DNA of 33,660 nucleotides from Zygnema cylindricum (GCA_037447655.1 JBBHKE010003202.1:1-33660), one strand, 5' to 3'; positions 19,185 to 29,062 are shown, counted from the first letter of the stretch. The notes: generated by a model not told the origin, from the letters alone. Translations and numbers: made by a program.

Positions 19185-20699
19185 AGGAGTACAAATCATT
19201 AATGACAAATAATACCTGGACTGCTCTGTACACTGCCACCAAATCGCCGCGCTATTGGTTCGAAATGGGTTTTCAAAATCAAATGGTTTGCCGACGGATC
19301 CATCGAACGATACAAAGCGCGCCTGGTTGCAAAGGGTTACTTACAAACGGAAGGAGTGGACTACCACGAAAATTTTGCCCTGTCGCAAAATTCGATTCTA
19401 TTCGTATGATTTTGTCTCTTGCCGCCATCCATGACTGGGAGCTTCAGCAACTTGATGGCAAAACTGCTTTTCTCGACGGCAGTCTTGATGAGGACATTTA
19501 CGTGGATCAAGTGCCTGGTTTTGTCATCATTGGTAAAGAATCTCTTGTGTGTCACTTGCAAAAATCCATTTATGGCCTCAAGCAGGCCCCACGTGTGTGA
19601 CATAAAACGCTAGTCTCTGTTTTATTAAAAGAAATATTTAGGGAAATAAGTGCAGATCCTGGAATTTATGTTAGAGGTATAGGAGACAATTTAATCATTA
19701 TTATTATTTATGTGGATGATTTGATTCTCGCTGGTCCTAGCAAAACACAAATACTCAAAGTCAAAATTATTCTCTCATCACATTGGCCAATGACGGATTT
19801 AGGCGATCTTGATTATTGCCTAGGCATTACTATTTTACGTCGCAGGTCTAAACACATTTTAAGTATGAGTCAAGAACATTATATCATTGATCTTTTGGAA
19901 CAATTTAATATGGTTGATTGCATTCCGGTAACTACTCCTCTTGATTCCAATACTCCTCTTACCAAACTAGTCTCCGATGGGAATGCCCAAGGAGATGTAG
20001 CTTCCCTTTACCGCTCTATTATGGGAAAATTGATGTATGCTATGCTTGGTACTAGGCCCGATATTTGCATCTCCGTTTGTCTTTTATCGCAATTTTCTCA
20101 TTGTGCCACCCTTACTCACCTCCAAGCCGCCAAACGGGTACTCTGATACCTTCAAGGGACCAATCATCTTCACCTCACTTTCTCTTTTTCTACCCCTTTC
20201 TCATCCTCCTAATCTTTTTCTTCTTCCCCGGATACCTCCATTTTTGGCTATTGTGATGCGGATTGGGGAAATCAACCCGACGATCGGCGCTCAATTTCCG
20301 GTGTTTGTTTCTCCCTCGGTAACGGCCTTGTTTCTTGGTCTTCCCGCAAGCCACTGACGGTTGCCCTCTCCTCCACTGAAGCGGAGTATATGGCCGGCAA
20401 CTCGGCCACCAAGTGGGCCATTTGGCCGCCTTCTCACCGATCTCTCTTTTCTTCCTTCTTCCCCTACTCCCATCTTTTGTGATTCTCAAGGGGCTTTAGC
20501 TCTTATGAAGAATCCGATTCATCACACTCGCACCAAACACATTGATATTCAATTTCATTTTACTCGTGATAAAATCATTGACGGCACTGTTTCTTTCTCT
20601 CATTGTGCTACCACTTCACAACTTGCCGATTTCCTTACTAAACCTCTCCCTCGTCCTTTTCTCCACAAACACCTTTTTACCACCGGTCTTCGTGACTAG
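19185..20699 (+). pseudogene. Copia pol 3' part: reverse transcriptase and RNase H, broken
   Basis: Continues the outer pol after the inner insertion. RT opens with E-Y-K-S-L-M-x-N-N-T-W-T, a typical copia RT start. A UGA replaces the Trp codon near 19599. The catalytic Y-V-D-D is intact at 19709-19720. A stop occurs near 20144-20146. RNase H is recognisable by Y-C-D-A-D-W (about 20248-20265), S-S-T-E-A-E-Y (about 20370-20390) and the C-terminal T-K-H-I-D-I block (about 20537-20555), but these lie in different frames. The final frame stops at 20697-20699, 22 bp before the 3' LTR. Stops and indels make it inactive. Confidence 0.88.
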
Positions 20700-20710
20700 C
20701 CATGCTTCAA

Positions 20711-20721
20711 TCGAGGGGGGG
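20711..20721 (+). other. Polypurine tract of outer element
   Basis: TCGAGGGGGGG immediately precedes the 3' LTR; the purine run GAGGGGGGG (20713-20721) is the plus-strand primer site expected in LTR elements. Confidence 0.8.
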
Positions 20722-21244
20722 TATTGAAAGTGTTAATCTCTCTCTTAAAGCTTATGTTTAAATTTACATCCTTTAAAATCTTAAACTCTACTATAGAAGT
20801 ACACGTACTTTATTGTACTCTATTTTTATCGATATGAACTTCTTAGTGGAATGCACATACCTTTTAAAGTATAGAAAGACACTTAGTGGAAGGCTTAGTG
20901 GTGTGTACATACCTATTGTAGTGTAGAAACGATTCTAAGTGGAATCGCCTTAGTCAATAGAATTCGTCAATTGAATTCTTTTGACTACATCTACCCACAT
21001 TAGTTACGTCTAGTCCTAGATCTTCCTTGAACCGACGTTTCACTTCGCAGTTCTATAAAAGTCACTTGTCTTACATGTATTTTTTATCAATTACAAAAAG
21101 GACATCTTGACGACAAACTTCCTGCCTACTTTCTTTTGTTTGTCATCTATTTATTTCTTGTCTTTTGGGCGTATTTTATTTTTCTCTACATATCATCTTT
21201 TGTCGTCATTTTTTTTTTGGCCTCATTTGGCCTCTCATTCAATA
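20722..21244 (+). repeat. 3' LTR of outer copia element
   Basis: 523 bp, starting TATTGAAAGTG (the first TG has become TA) and ending ...CATTCAATA before the GAAAT duplication. TATAAAAG at 21054-21061 mirrors the 5' LTR. A short tandem-like repeat of CTTAGTGGAA(T/G)G lies near 20843-20905. Confidence 0.9.
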
Positions 21245-22057
21245 GAAATCACTTGCATGCAAGTTGCCATGTGGCAAACTTTAAATCTGTCCTATTAGAC
21301 TTAGCCTACAATGTCACAAGCTTTGAATTACCCGCCATTGCGCTTTTCATGCATTCAGGCTTGTCCTTAATGGCGAGCTTTTTAATGACATGCAACGTTA
21401 AGCATTGATTAATTAGCATTGTAGACTTTGCGACGTGACAAGCTTTTGGAAAATCTACCGCAGTTGCCAACGTGATATGCTTTTTCGTGTCTGCATTAGC
21501 CTTTCTCCTACCACCTGTCAAGAGAGCAATGCTTTGCAATCCGGCTATTGTTTCTACAATGACAAATCTTCTGGGAAGAACCTTTGTCTTGCCACGTGGA
21601 AAACCTTTAAGAAACACTTTTTAAAGTGACAACGTTTTGCCTCGAGTCCTCGACCCTACCTTATTAGTGACGAGAATTTTTATGCATTCTGTTCCTTTTT
21701 TACTACCCTTTTGAGAACGAGGTTGTGTTATAAAAATCGAAGGTAATCCACCAAAACAGGAAGGAGAGTTTTCAGATCGAAAAGTCGTTCTGCGAGTTTT
21801 TCGGTAACTAAATGTATCTATTTTAGAATATTCAGTTTCCAAAGTACGTTAAATCGTTAAGCTTACTAAGCTCGCAGTAAGTAAAAAAACAGCAGTAGCT
21901 GGAGATATATAGAAAATTGCCACCGCGAAACAAAAGAGAGAAAACCACATTTTGAACAGTTTGAATTCCTGACTCAACTTGGAGTTTCAGTAGACTATAT
22001 TTTAGCAAAGCAAAACAAAAGGCAATAGCTTTTACAAACGTTTCCTTTCTTGTGAAA

Positions 22058-22455
22058 ATGGAAAATTCTAAGAAGATTGTCACGATCACTTTTGCTGTCA
22101 GAAGAAAATGGGTAAAGGATTTGTACCTCCACTCTCTCACTTGGGGCTCTACGTGAAGCAAAATTTTGGGAAGAAAATATTCGGGCATTTTGAAAGACAA
22201 TAGTGGTGTTTTGCAGGTATGCAATAAAGACGAATCCATTAGTTTCTTCGACAGCGGCATACGAGCATGTTTTCGAAATCATAGCAGGTGATAAACATAC
22301 CTATTTGGAGAAAATAGGTTGACATCCAATCAGCTTTGAATGTTTTGATTGTTTCGAATGAGCTTTCCTACAACAAAGGAGTAAATGCTTCGTTGCAACA
22401 TTTGGAATCCGTTCCGTGGAGTGAAAGTGAAGCCCTTAAAATTGAAAGTTTTACA
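22058..22455 (+). pseudogene. BTB/POZ gene copy of unit B, truncated
   Basis: Aligns with codons 1 to about 137 of the intact gene, with the same ATG. A 1-base insertion around 22093 shifts the frame, a TGA follows in the early region, and a TGA also replaces a codon near 22320. The Y-L-E-S-V-P-W motif is altered (H-L-E-S-V-P-W near 22398-22418). Homology stops abruptly at about 22455, and unrelated sequence replaces the C-terminal two-thirds. Confidence 0.8.
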
Positions 22456-23786
22456 GGGTCATATAGGTTAGTGCGCACTTGGCCTATAAACACAATGTAG
22501 TCTAACACAGTGAAGCTTAGTTTTTGAGAACCACTAAGTAGATAGCAATGGGAGAAGTATAGGAAATCAATACATAGAATAGACAGGTTTTGAGCAGCTT
22601 AGGAAATGTAGTTATAGTCAAGGGGGTCACAAGGCGTAAGCCCGAAGTGAGCCCCGATTGGAGTACAAATTGTTCCTACGAACTAACTCTAATAAAGCAA
22701 CAATCTCTTTCCAATATTCTGAGATAAGATCCTAATAAAGAATTTACAAAGACTTCTAATCAATGAAGTTGATACTTTCTATGAATCCTAAGAGTATGAA
22801 TCTAAGAGAAATGATCTTCATGACATTTCCATGAGATTATGAGAGTGATATGCATGTGATTATTGCAAGATGTCCATGAGATAATGTTTCTAAAGTGCTG
22901 TGATGCACTTTATGCCTTCTGTTTGTCATCCTGTGATGAACTGAATAAATGAGTGGTGCAATGAGGTATTGCCATTTGTCGTTTTCCACCAAAATGTGTC
23001 GCTCTTTGTTTGTGACACAATCGGGTACTCAAACAAAGGTTGACGGAATCGTCGTCAGATTCCGTACAAGTCGATTCGTCGCGTCATGTCGCGTCACGTC
23101 ACGTCACAAAATGTGAATCGGTATAATCCGCCGGTACAACTAAATCGCTGCCGGTACAGATGAATCCTTGCCGGTACAAACAAGTCTTGCCGGTACAAAC
23201 AAATCGCCAAAGATAGCACCAAAAACCAACACTCCCACTCGATGTTTCGGCGATGCGTTTAGTATGAAATCGTCCCTCGATGACGTTTCGTCCTGGTCGT
23301 AAAATTTATCGGTCGATATTCTCGCGGATTATATAAGTTGACCGCCGTACAAATCGGTCGTGACGAAGTCGATATAATGTGCCGCTTCATCGATTTTGAA
23401 TGGTACTCGCTCCATTCGATGTATGATCCCGCGAGGACCACATGTGGTTCAATGATGATCTGCAAAAGATTCGGACCAATAAGGGGCGCGTCTGGCGCCG
23501 TGAATAATGCGTCGCTGGCGTTCGATTCTGCTGCCAACGGTTGAAATCTGGGACCACCTGACGTGTCCCCTATCCTTGGTGTAGAATCAATCCTTGAAAT
23601 CAAGATGTCGTTTCAACCGTCGATTTCGGAGGTACGTCTGACATCCGGATGGTATCGCGTAATGCGTCGCATAGTACAAGCTTTGTCGCGTAATATGTCG
23701 CATGGAATTTTTCCAGTCGCTGGTTTGGTCGCTGGTTCAATGACGAGGCAGTCTAGTCGCTCGTACAGTGACGACAGTCTGGTCGC
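22456..23786. other. Unassigned region, no gene
   Basis: There is a sharp change of sequence at 22456. About 22456-22975 is AT-rich with no ORF above 60 codons; it could be an old solo LTR but I found no paired ends. About 23009-23035 can form a hairpin (CTTTGTTTG against CAAACAAAG). 23078-23107 is a short GTCGCGTCA/CGTCACGTCA repeat and 23130-23212 is a GCCGGTACA repeat. The overlapping ORFs at 23259-23603 (minus), 23338-23544 and 23563-23934 (plus) match nothing I know; the last runs into a MITE. 23700-23785 repeats GGTCGCTGGTTCAGTGACGA-like motifs that resume at 24773 after the MITEs. Confidence 0.45.
23130..23212. repeat. Degenerate ~20-bp tandem repeat
   Basis: Four units of the form (C/T)GCCGGTACAAACAAATC with substitutions, contiguous. 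Confidence 0.8.
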
Positions 23787-23788
23787 TA

Positions 23789-24278
23789 CACCGCGAATCG
23801 CTATTAGCGTACATGACGCTAATTGGGGTACCCCTTTTTTTGGGGCAAATTCTCAAAATAGAATAAAGTACGCTAAATGTTTTTGCACGTTATTTGAGGT
23901 ACCCCGCTCAATGCGGTTCATAACTGTAATTTAGTTCCCTTTTAAATAGTGTGGTGTACGGACAACCAGATCTGTACTGTTTCGTACATTTTTAAGTTTA
24001 AAAGTACATAAAATATAATAAATATAATTGCGTAAATATTTCGGGCATACGCAGATGTCAAAAAAAACGCGACGGCGTACGATTTGAACAGTTTCGTACA
24101 TATTCATGTTTTAGTGTGGACATATTATGTGCTGAAAATTTTTACAAAGCAGTTTACAAATTAGAGGTACATGATAAATTAGTATCATGGTGTACCCGAA
24201 AAAACACAATTTACCGTAAAGTACGCTAATTGTTTCATTACGCTATCTATTTCATTACGCTAATAGCGATTCACGGTG
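23789..24278. mobile_element. TA-flanked MITE, copy 1
   Basis: Terminal inverted repeats CACCGCGAATCGCTATTAG (left) and CTAATAGCGATTCACGGTG (right), flanked by TA at 23787-23788 and 24279-24280. The subterminal motif AATTAGCGT/ACGCTAATT is repeated in both orientations. No ORF spans it. A TA duplication with long inverted ends suggests a Tc1/mariner (Stowaway-like) origin, but the ends are not the canonical Stowaway CTCCCTCC, so the superfamily is inference. Confidence 0.85.
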
Positions 24279-24280
24279 TA

Positions 24281-24768
24281 CACCGCGAATCGCATTAGCG
24301 TACATGACGCTAATTGGGGTACCCCTTTTTTTGGGGCAAATTCTCAAATATAATAAAGGACGCTAAATACTTTTGCACGTTATTTGAGGTACCCCGTTCA
24401 CTACCGTTCATAACTGTAATTTAGTGTCCTTTTAAATAGTGTGGTGTACGGACTGCCAGATCTGTACTATTCCGTGCCTTTTTAAATTTAAAAGTACAGA
24501 AAATATAATAATATATAAATGCGTAAGTATTTTTCGGCATACGCAGATGTCAGAAAAACGCGACGGCGTACGATTTGAACAATTTCGTACATATATATGT
24601 TTTAGTGTGGACATATTATGTGCCGAAATTTTTTACAAAGCAGTTTACGAATTAGAGTACATAATAAATTAGTATCATGGTGTACCCGAAAAAACACAAT
24701 TTACCGTAAAGTACGCTAATTGTTTCATTACGCTATCTATTTCATTACGCTAATAGCGATTCACGGTG
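24281..24768. mobile_element. TA-flanked MITE, copy 2 (tandem)
   Basis: Same orientation and nearly identical in sequence to copy 1, which it abuts with only one TA (24279-24280) between them; right TA at 24769-24770. The left end reads CACCGCGAATCGCATTAGC, having lost one T. It shares interior landmarks such as GTGTGGTGTACGGAC and AAACGCGACGGCGTACG. Confidence 0.85.
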
Positions 24769-24770
24769 TA

Positions 24771-25205
24771 GTTCAGCGACGAGGCAGTTTGGTCGCTGGT
24801 ACAGTGATGCTCGCTGGTTCAGCGACGAGGCTGCCTCGCCGCTAGTTCGTCGCACTTTTAGTTTTTAAGGTATTTAATATTTCAAAAATTTGGAATTTGA
24901 ACGTCAAAATAAAGTACGAATTTAAAAAATTCCGAAATCGTTTGATGCGCACTTTACGTAGTAATCGTTAGTTTAATCCGTGCGTGTTATGCGCATTGGG
25001 ACTTCTATGGTTTTACGCGTGGAAAGGTCGCGTACGATCCACGATGGATGTCAGATAGGAACCCTACATTTCACATACGCCACGCACCTTCGGACATAGC
25101 CCACGAGCCTTCGCACATTCGGGAATCAAATCCAACGAAAACTACCAAGAAATGAAGAAAACAATCTTGCAGAATGTGCCGTGACGTTACATTAATATAC
25201 GTTTG
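24771..25205. other. Spacer, no gene
   Basis: Begins with the GACGAGGCAG/GGTCGCTGG repeats that continue the pre-MITE sequence, then unremarkable sequence. Nothing coding is supportable. Confidence 0.5.
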
Positions 25206-25574
25206 TAGTGTTGGGTATCGGGTAAATTCATATTGCGATAAATTCGATATTTCGATATATCGAATATCGATCGAGCAGATTCCTCGATATATAATACCCG
25301 GGACCAACATAAACCATCGCGATATATATCGCAAAAACTGGGTTTCCGTAAAGTAATAGTACGGAAAGTCGTACGGCGTGCGCTCAGTGGGGGGGGGGGG
25401 GTTGAAAAAAGAAAAGTTAATGCCTCGATATATCGATATGATATATTGGCGATATAATTGCGATATATCGCAATAATTTAGTATTCGATATATCGAAGCG
25501 ATATATAGATTATCAGGTACCTGAAATTCGATATATATCCAATATTAACAAAAGGTCCTCGATACCTAACACTA
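25206..25574. mobile_element. hAT-like element (TAGTGTTG family), short copy
   Basis: Ends TAGTGTTGGGTATCG and CGATACCTAACACTA are imperfect inverted repeats. The 8-bp flanks TACGTTTG and TGCATTTG agree at 6 of 8 positions. The interior is full of CGATATATCG palindromes and includes a run of 13 G (25389-25401). The right part (AGATTATCAGGTACCTGAAA) parallels the right part of 1753-2624 (AGATTATCGGGTCCCCGAAA), so both belong to one family. Confidence 0.7.
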
Positions 25575-25622
25575 TGCATTTGTACATCTTTTAACTTTCA
25601 CAAGAAATCTTTAACCGTTGGT

Positions 25623-26293
25623 CAGAGGTCGCCAAACGGTCAACCCGAAACCGTGACCGACCGTTAACCGACCGCCCCCGCCGGATCCGGAACGGATTCG
25701 GTTGCCAAATTTTGGGGGTCGGGCGGTTACGGTCGTTGACTCACCAGGAAAAAAAAAAAACGGTTAGCTACGGTCGGTCAAACAAAAAAACCAAAAAAAT
25801 GGAAAATTTTGTACTTTTTTTTTTCCAACATTATTGTTCTTTGTACTTTTGTATCGTGGAAGTACGTGGCATCATGATTAGCGTCGCAAATCTGACACGG
25901 TACTGAAGTAAGCTATTTATTTCGAAAATCTTAGAGAGCGCGACAAAACGTCTCAAATCTGACACGGTCGTACAATATTCATTTCGCAAATCTTAGGGAA
26001 CGTGACAAGCGTCACAAATCTGACACGGTAGTAACACTATTCATTTCGTAAATCTTAGGGAACGCGACAAATCGTAATTATTGGCTTATTCCGTCGTACA
26101 TTGATTAATTTTGTACTTTTCAGGTTACGGGCGGGCACGGTCGGTTGATTTTTTTTTTCGTAAACGACGGTCGGTTAACGGTTAACAATTTTGGAGCGTG
26201 ACAAAACTCGGTCGGGGCGTCGGTTACTCAGATTTTGAAAAAAAAAAAACGGTCGGTTTCGGGTATGAATTTTTTTGACTTTTGCGACCTCTG
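25623..26293. mobile_element. hAT-like non-autonomous element (CAGAGGTCGC)
   Basis: 671 bp with ends CAGAGGTCGCCAAA and TTTGCGACCTCTG, flanked by an exact 8-bp duplication CCGTTGGT (25615-25622 and 26294-26301). CAGAGG ends and 8-bp duplications are hAT hallmarks. Subterminal GACCGACCGTTAACCG/CGGTCGGTTAACGG motifs are inverted. The centre holds three direct repeats (25883-26070). There is no transposase ORF. Confidence 0.88.
25883..26070. repeat. Three ~62-bp direct repeats
   Basis: Each unit runs GTCNCAAATCTGACACGGT, then TATTCATTTCG, then AAATCTTAG, then GAACGCGACAA. Starts are at about 25883, 25949 and 26009. They lie inside the hAT-like element. Confidence 0.85.
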
Positions 26294-26301
26294 CCGTTGG
26301 T

Positions 26302-26765
26302 ACAACGACAAACCACGAACGTACAAATTGTACATTCCCTTAATTTGATATTGCGGCTGGTTGTACGAATTCGACTTCAGAAGTTCAGAATTGTGCTTTT
26401 GGATTCTTTTACTATGCTCGCCGTCAGAACAGGAACCTGCGTGCATCCAATCGAAAGAAAGCACTTACGCGATAGATTCCTTGCTGACACGACCAGATGG
26501 AGAAGTGACTGAAATACTACTGCCAGTAAACGTATCCGTACGATTCGTGTCGGCGCCTGATGGAGATGAAGCCTAATTACGTACGGTACTAATGGCGCTC
26601 TCTATTCCGTATTGGCGTATGGCTTGCAGTGCTGGCGAGTAATAGACCGTTCAATATTTAATTATTAAATATGTGGACCCGCAATCAAAGCTGTTCAACT
26701 CATACGGATTTGGACATTTCAATGATATTTACTTCGTGGATTTTATACTTTTCGTAAATTTCGAT
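26302..26765. other. Spacer, no gene
   Basis: Two overlapping frames (26282-26512 and 26361-26576) are open, but they overlap the hAT end, share no motif with a known family and have no paralogue here. I do not call a gene. Confidence 0.45.
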
Positions 26766-26767
26766 TA

Positions 26768-27287
26768 CACCTTGAATCGCTATTAGCGTGTTGGTCGCTA
26801 ATGAGGTACCCTGTTTTTTTGGGCAAATTCTCAAATAGAATTAGACATTCTAAATGTTCCTACACGTTATTTGAGGTGTTCCATAAAATAGGATTCATGA
26901 CTCTAAATATAGTGCTATCGTAAATAGTATGGCGTACGGTCTGTCAGAGACGTACTTTTTTGTACTTTTTCAAGTAGAAAAGTACAGAAAATATATTCAC
27001 GCTGTCAAGGAGTCGCGCTAACATGTAATTGCGTAAATATTTTCCGGCATTTGCGGATGCCAAAAAAAACGCGACGGCGTACGATTTGAACAATTTCGTA
27101 CATGCACAAATTTTAGTGTGGAGATATTCTGCACCGAAAATTTTTACAAAGCAGTTTACAAATTAGAGTATACGAAAAATTAGAATAAAAATTATTTCCA
27201 AAAAAAACGACATTCCCAATTAGCATAAATAACGCTAATTGTTTCATTACGCTATCTATTTCATTACGCTAATAGCGATTCACGGTG
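26768..27287. mobile_element. TA-flanked MITE, copy 3
   Basis: Ends CACCTTGAATCGCTATTAG and CTAATAGCGATTCACGGTG, TA at 26766-26767 and 27288-27289. It shares the interior blocks of copies 1 and 2 (GGGCAAATTCTCAAATA; AAACGCGACGGCGTACG) but is more diverged and about 30 bp longer. Confidence 0.85.
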
Positions 27288-27289
27288 TA

Positions 27290-28114
27290 GTTTTCGCTGT
27301 ACGATAGGTCGATAATGTACAATAGGTCGATTTGTAAAATCCTTTCCTGATTCAAATTTTCAATAAATTATCTATTAATAACATTGTACCACTCATATCA
27401 GAACACGTGTATTAGATCTTTCATCGATGATCATCGTGCGGAAATAAACAGGCCACGTCTTCCTTCCAGATTTGAGTCAACAAGTAGGCAAAAATTCGCT
27501 TCGAATCTTTCAACCCGGACAATATTCCAGATTTGGTTGAAGCCGCTTGTTTCCGATTTATCGGCTGTTTTATGCAGTCTCAATGATCATCGTGCAGTTA
27601 AATCAGGCCACGTCTTCGTATGTAAAATGAAGTCAACAAGTACGCGAAAACTACAAAAAATCGTTCAATCTTTCCTGCGTAGTATATTTCAGATTAGTCG
27701 AGGGGGCTGACGATGTCGATTTATTTCATTTATCGGCTGATTGGCGGCTGTCCCAATGATCACGTGCGGTAATAAATTGGCCACGTCGACAAGTACGTGA
27801 AAAGTACAGTACAGAACTGTACGCTTCGAGTCTTAATGCGGAGTCTTTGCGCTGACAGATTTTACGATGTGGCCGTCGGTAATTGGATTAAGTTGTCAAA
27901 CACTTGAAATCAATCTTGGCTGCTGACGCGGCTGAGCGAATTGCTGCAAATTTTAAAATATCTGCTTTTTAGGGTACGGATCCATGCATATTTAAACGGT
28001 TAATCGCCGATTTAACGAAGAGCCTTCCTTCTAAGTTCTAACTGTATCAAACAAAAGCAGCGACCAATAGAATTTTTGTCGTTCGCCACAGTGCATTTAA
28101 TGCATGCGACAGGC
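27290..28114. other. Non-genic region with tandem repeat
   Basis: Contains the three-unit repeat at 27426-27810 and otherwise nothing recognisable. The ORF at 27384-27710 covers two repeat units and is not credible as a gene. Confidence 0.5.
27426..27810. repeat. Three direct repeats, period ~155-175 bp
   Basis: The core ATGATCATCGTGCGG followed by AGGCCACGTCTTC, GTCAACAAGTA and GCGAAAA recurs at about 27426, 27580 and 27754, the third shortened. Between cores, TTTCAACC/TTCAATCTTT and TTATCGGCTG blocks also repeat. Confidence 0.8.
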
Positions 28115-28117
28115 TTA

Positions 28118-28533
28118 GGGTGAACTTCCATTTGGAAGAAAAGTGGGGTTGTTTACTGGAGGTCGTACTATTTTGTACAAATTCGTACCATTTTTTATTT
28201 TCGTCAGACGAAACATGACGAAGCATGTTTTCAGGATGGCTCCAATATTATAGGCGTAAGCATCGACCGTTGGATGTCTCACTATTTTAGATTCGCGAAG
28301 CAATCGCGCACATCGTCCAGTGTGAAGAAACTCTCCTCGCGAGGAGAGTTTCCTCACACACTGGACGATGTGCGCGATTGCTTACATCCAACGGTCGAAT
28401 CTTACGCCTATTTTATTGGAATCATCTTGTTAACATGTTTCATCTGACAAAAAAAAAAAATTGGTACAAATATGTACGAAATCGTACGGCTTTCAGTAAA
28501 CAACCCCACTTTTCCTCTAATGGAGTAGAGCCC
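28118..28533. mobile_element. Foldback element, second copy of the GGGTGAA family
   Basis: 416 bp, almost wholly an inverted repeat. Ends GGGTGAACTTCCAT and ATGGAGTAGAGCCC, flanked by TTA on each side inside CTTAG. Inner arms include AAAAGTGGGGTTGTTTACTG against CAGTAAACAACCCCACTTTT. A TTA duplication within CTTAG is the classic PIF target, supporting a PIF/Harbinger (Tourist) origin by inference. The left arm has about 20 extra bases near 28278-28296. There is no ORF of substance. Confidence 0.7.
28248..28412. repeat. Long palindrome centred at 28339/28340
   Basis: The apex CTCTCCTCG/CGAGGAGAG has no spacer. Arms continue through CATCGTCCAG/CTGGACGATG, GAAGCAATCGCGC/GCGCGATTGCTT, CCGTTGGATGT/ACATCCAACGG and GGCGTAAG/CTTACGCC, with small gaps. 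A DNA this size can extrude as a cruciform, and a transcript would form a long hairpin. Confidence 0.92.
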
Positions 28534-28537
28534 TTAG

Positions 28538-29060
28538 AGAGGGCCCTCCGTCACACTGCCAATTAACCGAATTAAGCAATGATATTTTGTCTTTAGTGTA
28601 AATTGTTAGTTGTCCGTTTTCTGGGTGCTCCAACGTGCACAAGTAGGAAACCATTTTATTTTTTTCAGCTCATTTCGTGATATTTGTGGACGATCTTTTT
28701 TTCTCTGACGTTGTATCCGTCATTAATTTCACGTAAACGTCAAGGATATTTTGGCACTTTTGGGACAACGGTGCTTTCCTGCGATTGGATGTGGCGGTCA
28801 ACGCTTAAAAATCAATGCCAACGTGACAAAGTCGAGCGAAATTTCTGCGGATCTGCAAGTTGCGGATATTTTGGGGACGTGGCCGTGACGCCAAAATTTG
28901 GCGGCAAGATTGGAGATTCTCACGTGCCAAACCGTACTGTACTGTAGAAGAAATAAGTCCGGTTTTATTGCGAAATTAGCTCCATGACGCACAGAATCGG
29001 ATCTGTCTAAACAATACGTACAATCATTTCCTACGATGTTTCGTTTTTGAAAATGTCTAC
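28538..29060. other. Spacer, no gene
   Basis: Small overlapping ORFs on both strands (28684-28992), none recognisable. Confidence 0.5.
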
Positions 29061-29062
29061 TA

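Larger units (their letters stand above)
15278..19189 (+). mobile_element. Inner gag-only copia-like LTR element (TR-GAG type)
   Basis: The element (15283-19184, 3902 bp) is flanked by the exact 5-bp duplication AGGAG at 15278-15282 and 19185-19189. Its LTRs begin TGTTGTTTT and end ...GACAACA. The internal region is 1586 bp and holds one ORF (gag) and no protease, integrase, RT or RNase H. This matches the class called TR-GAG: non-autonomous LTR elements that encode only gag and depend on a partner for enzymes. Its insertion split the outer pol; joining the flanks after removing one AGGAG gives a continuous reading frame. Confidence 0.92.
11820..21249 (+). mobile_element. Outer Ty1/copia LTR retrotransposon, decayed, interrupted
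   Basis: The element is 9420 bp (11825-21244) flanked by the 5-bp target duplication GAAAT (11820-11824 and 21245-21249). Removing the nested element and one AGGAG leaves about 5.5 kb, a normal copia size. The domain order gag, protease, integrase, RT, RNase H is the copia order. All coding regions carry frameshifts or stops, so it is dead. It sits inside unit B at a point corresponding to about 4615-4640 of unit A, which lacks it. Confidence 0.9.
8165..22455 (+). repeat. Segmental duplication, unit B
   Basis: Second copy of the segment at 515-6745, enlarged by a foldback element (8488-10001) and a nested copia element (11825-21244). Homology ends at about 22455, inside the BTB copy at about codon 135, where unrelated sequence begins. 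It therefore has no counterpart for the C-terminal two-thirds of the gene. Confidence 0.7.

Noticed and set aside
19136-19600. 154-codon ORF starting in the inner 3' LTR and running into RT as a fusion gene
   Set aside because: The first ~17 codons are LTR sequence joined to outer pol by the insertion; it is an accidental fusion ending at the UGA near 19599.
20190-20489. Antisense ORFs over RNase H
   Set aside because: Shadow of the decayed RNase H coding region on the other strand.
23259-23934. Overlapping ORFs of 114, 68 and 123 codons
   Set aside because: They lie on opposing strands over the same bases; the longest plus-strand one ends inside a MITE; no family recognised.
27990-28113. 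Third segmental copy before the 28118 foldback element
   Set aside because: The match (CGACCAATAGAAT block) to the sequence before the 8488 element is about 18 bases and does not continue convincingly.
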